DNA of 64,000 bases from positions 132,437 to 196,436 of the forward strand of contig CAJHNH020001138.1 of NCBI GenBank assembly GCA_905116865.2, in the 5' to 3' direction. Positions 20,901 through 28,002 of this stretch are shown in pieces. Under the pieces are notes generated by a model. That model was not told the origin of the DNA, searched no databases, and was given only the letters and a program-made list of their open reading frames with translations. The DNA is from Candidula unifasciata. Lineage: Eukaryota; Mollusca; Gastropoda; Stylommatophora; Geomitridae. How positions within the stretch are numbered: position 1 is the first letter of the stretch; every line of letters begins with the position of its first letter. Both the position numbers and the translations under genes were made by a program.

Positions 20901-23699
20901 CCCCAGAACCCATGAGAAGAGAATGGACCTAAGAATTTGGTAACAACTGGCAAGACTGATGGAAAGTGAGCAAGAGGAAGGCAAACAGATAATTACCTGT
21001 ATGGCCTGGCCATGTGGATTGGGGCAAACAATAATACTGACTCCATTAGTGAATCCGATGATCATGTGAGATAGTGAAACATGACAGCCTTTGTTTACCA
21101 GCAGGCTTAAGATGATTCTGTTGTTGTCATCTTTCCATCCTTCAAGATGAGGGTTATTTTTTTTTGTAGGGAGGCATATGAATCATAGCCCATGATGATA
21201 CGAGGATGACTTGCAAGACCAGCTCTTCCCCAAGAGAGAACCATGAACCACTGTTTCGAACTTATGTAACTAATTAAAAAAATTACTGTTTAATATGTGC
21301 ATGTGTGTGCGTGCACACGCTGTTGTTTATGGTTACATAAACTGTTAGTAAATACAGTAAAACAAAATTACCCTACCTGCGCAAAGTTACCAGCACTGGC
21401 TGTGCACACACCAGCTTTAACTGCATCTGGGGGCAATGTTTTGATCGCATTACATGCTCCTCGCAGCTTGAAAGATCCTATAGGCTGAAGGTTTTCCAAC
21501 TTCAGATATATCTGGCGAGAAAATAACAGTGAGCAGAAATATATCCTGGGCTGTTAAAAAAGATGGAATATTGCTGAAATATAAATTAACTCACAGTATA
21601 TCATAAGTTGGGGGTCGCCGTGGCCGAGCGGCTAGACGCTCACCGCGGATCGAAAGGTCGTGGGTTTGCTCCCTGGCGGAGCCGGACTATTTTCAAAAAT
21701 GACCTTGGCTCCCAGGTCGACCCAGCCTTGAGTGGGTACCAGGTGCAGCCCCGGGAAGTAGAGGCGGCCGGCGTGATGCTGACCACATCACCCATCTTGT
21801 GCCGATTGGTCTATAAAAATATAGGTCTAGCCCTATATGCCCTATACGCCTAAAGGCGTGGAAAAGGGTCCTTTACTTTTTTTTTAATACCATAAGTTGT
21901 TGGCATCTCTCATTTAAAGCTGTGAACACAATTTAACAATCCTAAACATACCATGGTTTGAGGTCATCTGCAAGTAATTTAGTAATAGGCAACTTTGCAT
22001 TTATTTCGACAATGGTAGGGCAAACTACGGAGCGAAATATTGCCAAGTAAATCCACACGACAGCAAATTTCCTCTTCTTCTGTGTTCGTCCATAAATGAG
22101 TGGCTGGCGTGCTGTGTTTTGGTTTAGAGCTGGGCTGCAAAATCCATGCCTTTTTGGCCCAACACGTCTCATTTCAGCAAGTCCCTAATTTATTACCTTT
22201 TATGACACGATTGTTAGGAGCCTATCATTTGTTTTGGCAGAGAAGATGTACAGTAAAGCTCAACAATGTTATCTGTGTATTGCAGAGAAAAGAATTTATT
22301 TTTGTGCGTTGTTTTATGTTGATTTAACTCTGTAGTCATTCAGCTGTTGAGCTGAGTTGAGTTAAGTTCAGAATTGACATCACAGCACTCAGGGCACTCC
22401 CATGCATGCTCCGTCCTCATCTTCAGCAGCCAGCCCAGAGTTCCAATACCAATGGTACCGGATGAGAAACAGCAAAATATGCCAGGCAGTAAATCATACA
22501 ATTTATTGTTTGTATCTGCATTATTTAAAACTTTCTTTCCCCTGCTATTTATGCCATAAAGCATCACAGAGAGGAGTTAGATGTAGTTGCCAGTATTTTT
22601 TTTGCAAGCTGCGTAGCTTGTCTTAATTTCATTCCGGATTTTTTGAGTGTCTTTTTTCTGGGTGCTTGATTAATATCTTACCACAGATGACGTCACAGGA
22701 CAGTCCAACATTTTAGAGGGTGGTAACACTGAGTTTCCCGGCTTTATGAGGCTTTTAATGACCCCAAAACATCTAGAACTGGCCCTAACCCCAACTCACC
22801 TATGTCCAAAGAGAGAGTGCAGCCTAGGTCCCACGTCTGCATGCAGCCTATCACCCCCTGAAATATTAAACTGTACCATTACCTATGGATTTCCCCTGTT
22901 TGGGGTAGGTAACAATACTCTTTGAACACCCATGGGAAACACCTTCAACAGCATTCTAGCTACCTATTCAGAAATTTAATTAACAGATAATAAAACAGTA
23001 AACCAGGCTGTACTTCTAATCTGAAATAGGAAGGGGCAAACTTGTCACAAATTTTTTTTAACTCTATCCATCCATCTCTTTCTTGTTCAGCCCCTAGTCT
23101 TGTAGCCTGCTGTTCTCATATAGTACGCACTAGTTACTAGCTGATTTTCATTCCATTCTGACCAGAGGACCAAAATATCTTTTTCTTTAAGGCTAAATTA
23201 TATCATTTATTGGTAATGTGCCTTAAATTCTTCTCAGTTTTTCATCTTTTCTTCTTTTGCTTTTCCCCCACCATACACTGTTAGTTGCGTATCCTTTACA
23301 GGACGTTGCAAAATCAACCCCAACAGACCCTGGCTGTTGTGTGGTTTTTCTAGGCAAATTTACGTCCAGTAGTTTGCCATTGCTTACTGGACGGTCGGCT
23401 TTCATGATACCACTGTCGAAACCAATGCAAGGCGCATGGCCCGCAGCTGGGATCGAACCTGGGATCGAACCCGGCATCACAAAGTGTTCGCATCAACTTA
23501 GCCACAGAGCCGACTCCCCACCACATATCTTATACATTTAATCTCACATGTGATTATTTAAATTTCCATTAGGAAAACATTGCTTTTAATACCTGTTTGC
23601 ACAAATGGAGAATAAAATAATTTAAGTAAACTGACTTTACGTTTTGGATCATCTGTATTGAGTGGCACCAATGGTGTCCGCATCACAAAATCCTTGATT
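17562..23699 (-). CDS. Threonine/serine dehydratase-like PLP enzyme (serine racemase-like), five exons, 5' end missing
   Basis: Spliced exons 23636-23699, 21377-21511, 19858-20071, 18724-18854 and 17562-17930 join in phase to about 304 residues of a fold-type II PLP enzyme. Visible landmarks in order: RTPLVPLN near the start, LKLENLQPIGSFKLRGA with the Schiff-base lysine, TASAGNFAQ (the SxGN motif contacting the substrate carboxylate), PDHAPEAKI, SEPSVIAGNGTIGLEIL, the phosphate-binding GGGGLSSG, CEVDTS, AEGAGAA, and CVVSGGNIDL close to the C terminus. Such enzymes eliminate ammonia from threonine or serine to give 2-oxoacids, and some racemise serine; the sequence alone does not separate these. 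There is no ACT regulatory domain, so it is not the biosynthetic, isoleucine-inhibited type. Family members are ~320-330 residues, so about 20 N-terminal residues on an unlocated 5' exon are missing. The call of family is firm and the exact substrate is not. Confidence 0.9.
18011..18274 (-). mobile_element. GAA-tailed retroposon with TSD, in the last dehydratase intron
   Basis: The CTT tail is at 18002-18020 and the body at 18021-18268. Both flanks carry tctcatctttcttcttc (17994-18010 and 18275-18291). The duplicated target itself contains a CTT run, so the exact edge is ambiguous by a few units. Confidence 0.85.
18302..18475 (-). pseudogene. Decayed duplicate of the dehydratase terminal exon (5' half)
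   Basis: Aligns colinearly with 17800-17965 at the DNA level. Shared blocks correspond to the gcaggt-type acceptor region, EVDTS, A-LSA-LKAGHPVK, then a TAG stop, and finally degraded sequence where DGMGSG should be. An intervening indel shifts frame between EVDTS and ALSA. It cannot encode an alternative terminal exon as it stands. A GAA-tailed retroposon sits between it and the working exon. Confidence 0.8.
18724..18854 (-). CDS. Dehydratase exon with glycine-rich PLP phosphate loop
   Basis: Acceptor tatatcag and donor GTTGGT. Enters in phase 1 (completes the Gly of VIAG-NG). Encodes TIGLEILDDLPEVDSIVVPY, then GGGGLSSGIALAAKGRKPDVK. Confidence 0.93.
18876..18932. mobile_element. Solo mariner end plus poly-G tract
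   Basis: 'cagtctcattacttaattg' with 'tcggaccttgta' matches the right inverted end of the mariner at 7965-8915. It is followed by a G-run (18919-18932). No internal mariner sequence is present. Confidence 0.75.
19185..19525 (+). pseudogene. RTE-like RT fragment, decayed
   Basis: Contains 'acctatgggtgtgagtcat', followed by a degraded 'VVQ..RRDKV' motif and 'SQLHWFGNICRGM' (19375-19425), the C-terminal RT/thumb region seen also at 50330-50450. Stops and frameshifts. Confidence 0.65.
19858..20071 (-). CDS. Dehydratase exon, central substrate-domain
   Basis: Acceptor ttacttaag, donor GTAATG. Encodes GLAWNAKQLSLPCHVVMPDH, then APEAKIRPTVNMGATVVKV, DQWWDVIVQRRYKDFDGAF, and IHPVSEPSVIAG. 214 nt, phase 0 in and phase 1 out. 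Confidence 0.93.
20320..20640 (+). pseudogene. RTE-like RT fragment, left part
   Basis: Reads RIAMAKEAFSKMQKKLT-like sequence (20340-20400), then a decayed region to 'SFSDML' near 20620. It continues after the retroposon at 20649-20911 as 'gaatggacctaagaatttgg' and beyond. Confidence 0.65.
20649..20911 (-). mobile_element. GAA-tailed retroposon inserted in the RTE fragment, 8-bp TSD
   Basis: Flanked by atgagaag at 20641-20648 and 20912-20919. The CTT tail is on the left. Removing it rejoins the RTE text 'cagacatgttatgagaag' to 'agaatggacc'. This order also appears intact at 46970-47000. Confidence 0.8.
20912..21060 (+). pseudogene. RTE-like RT fragment, right part
   Basis: Continuation of the fragment at 20320-20640: 'ctaagaatttggtaacaact', 'gtgagcaagaggaaggcaaa', 'cagataattacctgtatgg'. 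The related fragment at 46980-47070 has the same order. Confidence 0.6.
21377..21511 (-). CDS. Dehydratase exon with catalytic lysine
   Basis: Exactly 45 codons, phase 0 at both ends (acceptor ctcgccag, donor GTAGGG). Starts IYLKLENLQPIGSFKLRGA (the K of SFKLRGA binds PLP) and ends ASAGNFAQ. Confidence 0.94.
21611..21890 (+). mobile_element. tRNA-derived SINE (family S1), best copy, with TSD
   Basis: 280 bp between cataagttg duplications (21602-21610 and 21891-21899). The tRNA-like head starts gtcgccgtggccgagcggct (A box) and has a B-box-like gtgggtttgctccc. It is followed by the body 'gggtaccaggtgcagccccg', 'gtgatgctgaccacatcacc', then 'gcctaaaggcgtgg', and a T-rich stretch. It is not a working tRNA: the head is not followed by an acceptor arm closing the cloverleaf. 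Confidence 0.92.
22073..22205 (-). mobile_element. GAA-tailed retroposon, diverged fragment
   Basis: 'tcttcttctgtgttcgtcc' followed by a 'gctgggctgcaaaatccatg' block, similar to 31883-31990. The far end is missing. Confidence 0.5.
22335..22450 (-). pseudogene. LINE-R 3'-terminal fragment
   Basis: Minus strand reads TLGWLLKMRTEHAWECPECC then DVNSELNST, the terminal peptide of LINE-R (compare 46095-46190). Confidence 0.8.
22450..23264. other. No identified gene; holds the second 80-bp direct repeat
   Basis: Non-coding intron sequence. Copy B of the repeat at 17275-17354 lies at 22915-22996 in the same orientation. Confidence 0.7.
23265..23515 (-). mobile_element. tRNA-derived SINE (family S3)
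   Basis: The plus strand shows 'tatcctttacaggacgttgc', 'gtagtttgccattgctta', 'gtcgaaaccaatgcaagg' and 'gggatcgaacccggcatcac'. The last is the complement of a B box and tRNA-like head. The same order occurs at 37195-37400 (minus) and 61890-62090 (plus). Confidence 0.85.
23636..23699 (-). CDS. Dehydratase first recovered exon
   Basis: Encodes IKDFVMRTPLVPLNTDDPKR plus K. The donor is taken as GTCAGT because it gives the phase 0 needed by the next exon; a nearby GTAAAG would break frame. The acceptor may be at 23699 (phase 2) or a few bases inside. RTPL is the conserved N-terminal landmark of the family. The initiating exon is upstream and not identified. Confidence 0.78.
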
Positions 23700-23889
23700 C
23701 TCAATATAATTAATTTACTGTTTTTATAGCGGGTCAAAAAAACTGATTGTAAACATATTGCAGAGTACCTTTTATACATTCCTACTAACCGGATGCATAC
23801 CTAACTCCACATTCATGCATCCTTTCAGTATGTTTTGTTTCAATCAATACAGTACTTTCAGTTAGCAAAGATTATTTGTTCATTATCAT

Positions 23890-24545
23890 TAAGTGCCTTG
23901 CTGGCTTGGGAAATCATGCCTCTCCACACTCTGTGATTCACAAATGTGTGTATCAATTTGTGTATTGACACCCTTTCATGACAAAAGACTGTTAAGATTC
24001 TTCTCATTCTGTCTTCCTCTGACTCTGTTTCCACAAATCTTTATAGTGGTCACAACATGTTCCATTCCATCTTCCCTCTTCTCATAACATGACTAAAGAA
24101 TAATGACCGTCTCTTTCTGATGTCTGTAATAAGTTTTTATGTTTTCTTCGAGCACTCGCCTCTTTCAAAACATCTGGTTTAGCTGTCTAATGAATTCTAA
24201 GGATTATTCAGTAACACCACATCTCTGTGGCCTGAAAATACAGTTTGATTTGTTTATTTTGTCCAGGATTCAGAACCGTATGTTAAAACTGACCCTATAT
24301 AGCATGCAGGAATTCTTTTCCTAACCTCCAATGACATGGATTTATTGCACAAAATGTTCTTCATTTTATAAAATGCAGTTTTGGCCTGTCTTATTCTGTT
24401 CTTTATCTCTGTGATACATCTTCCATCAGATGTTATCCATGTGCCTAGATACTTAAATTTCTGAATATTCACTCACACAGCCTTAATAACCCGTTGCTTT
24501 ATTCACTCTGATTGTTCTTAACATTGGTGCTTTTGCAGCCAATAA
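23890..24545 (-). pseudogene. RTE-like reverse transcriptase fragment
   Basis: Minus strand reads FKYLGTWITSDGRCITEIKN, then RIRQAKTAFYKMKNIL and RIPACYIGSVLTYGSESWT (24254-24460). This is the region after the RT palm in RTE-like elements. Decayed beyond that. Confidence 0.75.
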
Positions 24546-24926
24546 ATCCACTCATTCATTGTTTCATATTTCCGTCATGATTATGGCAACATATCCATGT
24601 CAGCAGGGCCTTTTTCTGGAGGTTCAAATGTTACGCAGTACCAGCACTTTTTTAGGCATCATGTTTTTCAATGTTGCCACAATAGACACTTTCTGGTGAG
24701 TACCGACACCCTTTTAAATATTCAGTGTTGAGTATTGGCTTTTTTTCTTAAAAAAAAAGCCTTGCATGTAAGCCTAAGTCTCTGTAACAAAGAAGTGCTA
24801 ATACTTGATATCCGTTCATGCAATATATGTCCATTTTTAAATGTCTTTGCACAATAGCATATTACAGACTCAGAATGAGACACTGTGAGTCGATGTATCC
24901 AGAAAAAGGTTCTTTTTACATTTTTA

Positions 24927-25203
24927 TGTTTTCTGACCCAGAAACACAGTGACTTCTCTTCCCATTCATGCCTCGTCAGGTCGCAGGACCTCTCCTAAAT
25001 TTGGGGGGGTGTCATGTATTCCTTACCACCAACATTTTAACCATTCGCTCTTTTCTTGTCTTCCCACGGCTCGCTTGCGTAAACATTTTAATGTTCTCCT
25101 ACCTGCGTGACAGTTCGGAGTATGGATATATAGGAGAGGTCCTGCGACCTGATGAGGCTTGAATGGGAAGGGAAGTCACTCTGTTTCTAGGCCAGAAAAC
25201 GTA
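24927..25203. mobile_element. Fold-back MITE (family F3)
   Basis: Long inverted arms: left 'cttcccattcatgcctcgtc' and 'aggtcgcaggacctctcct'; right 'aggagaggtcctgcgacct' and 'gaggcttgaatgggaaggga'. The arms are ~75 bp around a ~120 bp core. No ORF and no clear TSD. Confidence 0.8.
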
Positions 25204-25264
25204 CAAAGCACCCAGAAAGATTGCACAATATTGGTCTGGTAACTAAAGTTATTTCAATTTTAAC

Positions 25265-25530
25265 ATGTGAAGTGAAGGTTGGAGAATGGATAAAGACAGG
25301 AAACAAAAGTTCAATGTATTCAAAAACAAATGCCTAAGGAAATTGTTCAACATAAAATGGGATGAATTCAGGGGAGTGAAGAAACAAAAGAAATTTCTTG
25401 GCAACCACTAGTATCAACAATTATAAGACCGAAAAAATGGCACTTTATTGAACATATCCTGAGGAGAAACGAGCACAGAATCACTAAACAGCCACTAAAA
25501 TTTGAACAACGGATCAACATCATGGCACAC
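25265..25530 (+). pseudogene. RTE-like fragment
   Basis: Degraded RT C-terminal text (KWHFIEHILRRNEHRITKQP at 25435-25495), interrupted by the S2 SINE that follows and continuing as the 3'-terminal fragment at 25890-26050. Confidence 0.6.
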
Positions 25531-25887
25531 GGTTAGTAACCCATAAGTGCTCCATTCTTCTAACTCGTCTGAGTCTGAAGAAGCTCAGCACAGTGCACAG
25601 GCTCTGTAGCACCTGTGAGGATCCTGAAATACTTTGGGTCGATTTTTAACTCTAAATTTTGCCCGGGCAGAGCTGTTAGGCTACACTTTTCTCTTTCCAA
25701 CTGCCAAAAGATTTTTTACGTGCGCAACAATACACACGGGCGTCCAATCTCACTACCCAGAGACCAGTGGGAATTACTATAAGTCCAAGTCCACGTTGAA
25801 AAAATCCAAGCTCTTACTGAGGATTGAACCCGGAACCTCTAGCTCTCTGGCGGACACCATGCCTTGAGGCCACGCAGCTCTCTACAC
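25531..25887 (-). mobile_element. tRNA-derived SINE (family S2)
   Basis: Complement of the S2 body at 13240-13530 ('aagtgctccattcttctaac', 'gaagaagctcagcacagtgc'). The tRNA-like head on the right includes 'ggattgaacccggaacctc' and 'gccttgaggccacgcagctc'. Confidence 0.85.
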
Positions 25888-26060
25888 AGGTACTTAATGA
25901 TGCCCTTGAAAAACCCTAAAATGAACACTGATGAGAAAGGCCAAAGGTGCTGAACTAGACTCCATACAATGATACTAAATTGACTGTACAGGATATAACA
26001 GAACGGAGGAATAGACATACAATGGCACAACAGGATAATGAATTAATGAACACCCATAGC
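25888..26060 (+). mobile_element. RTE-like 3'-terminal fragment
   Basis: Matches 14600-14790 ('gccaaaggtgctgaac', 'ggcacaacaggataatgaa'), the far 3' end of the RTE element split by the S2 SINE. Confidence 0.55.
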
Positions 26061-26279
26061 CACACTAATGTACTACACTACTAATACTCAGCTACCCTCC
26101 ACAATTACAAAAAATCATAAATTATAAATATAATCAGCTACTGATTAATGAAGCTAAGATGGAATGCCTGGAATAGCCTATTTGCAAAAAATTTAAAAAA
26201 AAAGGGGAAAAAAAAAGAGTAAAGTAAATGTTTCCTAATTCCAACCAATGGCACATCAGGCTAGATTCATGATATAGAC

Positions 26280-26460
26280 CAGGGCTATTCAACTGGTGGC
26301 CTGAGTGCCAAATCTGTCTTGTGGAGCCTAGCGAGTGGCCGCAGATAATCACTAACTGCGTTGTATTATGATCTTTCTAAACTGAGGTCAGGCCTCTGGC
26401 CCTTGACGATCCCCACTATAGAAATGTTGGCCCCTCAGTTAACTTAGTTGAATAGCCCTG
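26280..26460. mobile_element. hAT-like MITE (family H1), second copy
   Basis: 181 bp with perfect 15-bp inverted ends CAGGGCTATTCAACT / AGTTGAATAGCCCTG. Flanks atatagac and atttggac are an 8-bp duplication with two mismatches. Confidence 0.88.
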
Positions 26461-26474
26461 ATTTGGACCCTCAT

Positions 26475-27365
26475 TAATGTGGTCAATATCACACCAGTCA
26501 CCTTTACTTTACCTGATTCTGCAGCAGCAGCTAGCCAGTCCCTCCACTTATGTCCTAAAGTGATTGGAACCCTACACAAGTCTGACTCTTGCTCAGACAC
26601 TTTGGCCCACTCCTCTCCTTGCCCAGATTTATCAAGCCTGCACATGTGTAATTGTGTCTTCAGCTTGCACCATCCAAGACCTTCTTCTTTTCAGTCTGTG
26701 GCCCTTACCTCTTCCTGTGGCTTCATGAAGGAGGCACTTCTTGTCTGCAGCTACTCTGAGATATGGCTTTGTTTGCAGAACTTTGAGCCTGTCTGCAACA
26801 GTAGGCAGTGCAAGTCTGTATCGCATTTAGGTAATTATTTATATAGATGGCTCTGTGTTGAGAGTCTGATGCACTGCTGCTTTTCGCTGGCTTGAGAATC
26901 AGTTGTACACACATGTCATAATTGCAACTGACTAACACAGCATGTTGAGAAAGGGGGAGACAGTCATACTCAGTGCAGAGTGGCAAGCATCACTTCAGAG
27001 GTCCCAGGTAGTTAACCTTTCTCCAGGTTATGCTGGTGTGTTGGGAAATAAGCAGGTAGATAGACTGGCCGGTTTTGCACTACTTGGTGGCGAAATGATG
27101 TATGCCAAGGTAGATGTTGCAAGAGGCCTTTGAGAATGAGTGAACAGTATAGAGGCACAAAGAGATCATTACGGTCTGAGCTGAGGAGAATGGCACCGCA
27201 AGCGGTTACCAGAGAATCTGGCCGACGCTCAACACTCAAGGACATATAATCAGACAGTTACAGGTGCTTAGGAAATTGGAACTCCTTGCTTGCTGCTGAA
27301 GAGGGGGACGAAGCGCTTATGGGAGTGTCTGGAGTGCTGTGTGATGTCGATTCTCAATTCAACGT
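26475..27365 (+). pseudogene. LINE-R copy with inverted 5' part
   Basis: The 26490-26830 segment reads on the minus strand as the LINE-R region that precedes RNase H (LKVLQTKPYLRVAADKKCLL, then a GQGEEW motif). From 26836 the plus strand reads RNase H: YIDGSV, IIATD, EWQASLQ, then VNLSPGYAGVLGNKQVDRLA, ending LWECLECC (27310-27350). In the colinear copy (45200-46190) both parts are on one strand. Multiple stops. Confidence 0.82.
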
Positions 27366-27957
27366 CTTAACCTGGTACCCCTTTAAGGCTTGCACACACA
27401 AAAACATGCTTACAATAAAATACGAATATGTATGCAGTATACAGCAGCAGCAGCAACAAATTACTTCAACAAAAGGATGTGTGCTTATTGCAAACAGCGA
27501 CGACAACAAAACAACACCAAAGTAACGTGGTACACACCCTTATTGTCATAAATAGGGGGTCGGCTTTGTTTTTAATAATTTGATTTATTGTTTTACATAT
27601 TACAAAAATCGCAGTAATGTTTGTTTCACTCAAAATCCACAAGTTTATATGGTACGATTTTAATAATCTGTGTTTAAATGTTTAAAGCCAAAAGATAATA
27701 ATTTTGTGTGTGTATTTTAAATAATTTCATTAATATACAAAACTACAAGCCTATCCAATATTTATAGTATAGTTATTGTCTGTAATGGTTTTCTTGTTGA
27801 AGGAGATAATTTAATTTACTTCTAGTTTACAGCTTCCCCCGATGTCATTTGGCAGAAATGTACTGTTTGTCTTTCAACTTGCCATTTACGTTTTTACTGT
27901 TAAGACATATCTTCTGCAGTTTTTCAGCGCTGTAACTTTGTAACATAACGGATAACG
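27366..27957. promoter_or_regulatory. Intergenic stretch upstream of tepsin; probable promoter region
   Basis: AT-rich, largely repeat-free 590 bp between the LINE-R remnant and the tepsin ATG. The dehydratase gene is transcribed away to the left, so it may serve both genes. I see no clear TATA box or initiator, so the promoter role is positional inference only. Confidence 0.35.
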
Positions 27958-28002
27958 ATGACTGCTCTCATAGCTCCACACAGAATTTCATTTGTGAACA
28001 AG
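27958..28002 (+). CDS. TEPSIN: Tepsin exon 1 (start codon)
   Basis: ATG then TALIAPHRISFVNK, donor GTAAGA, phase 0. Corresponds to the short N-terminal leader before the ENTH-like domain, with LSFLHR-like sequence in vertebrates. No in-frame upstream ATG in the preceding 60 bp was preferred. Confidence 0.88.

Noticed and set aside
21611..21680. A tRNA gene
   Set aside because: A- and B-box-like text is present, but it is the head of an S1 SINE with TSDs and a long body. The acceptor arm does not close.
27879..27946. Minus-strand ATG with 19 open codons to a GT, as dehydratase exon 1
   Set aside because: It lies 12 bp from the tepsin start codon on the other strand and would only fit if the acceptor of the 23636-23699 exon is moved inward. 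No family residue identifies it.
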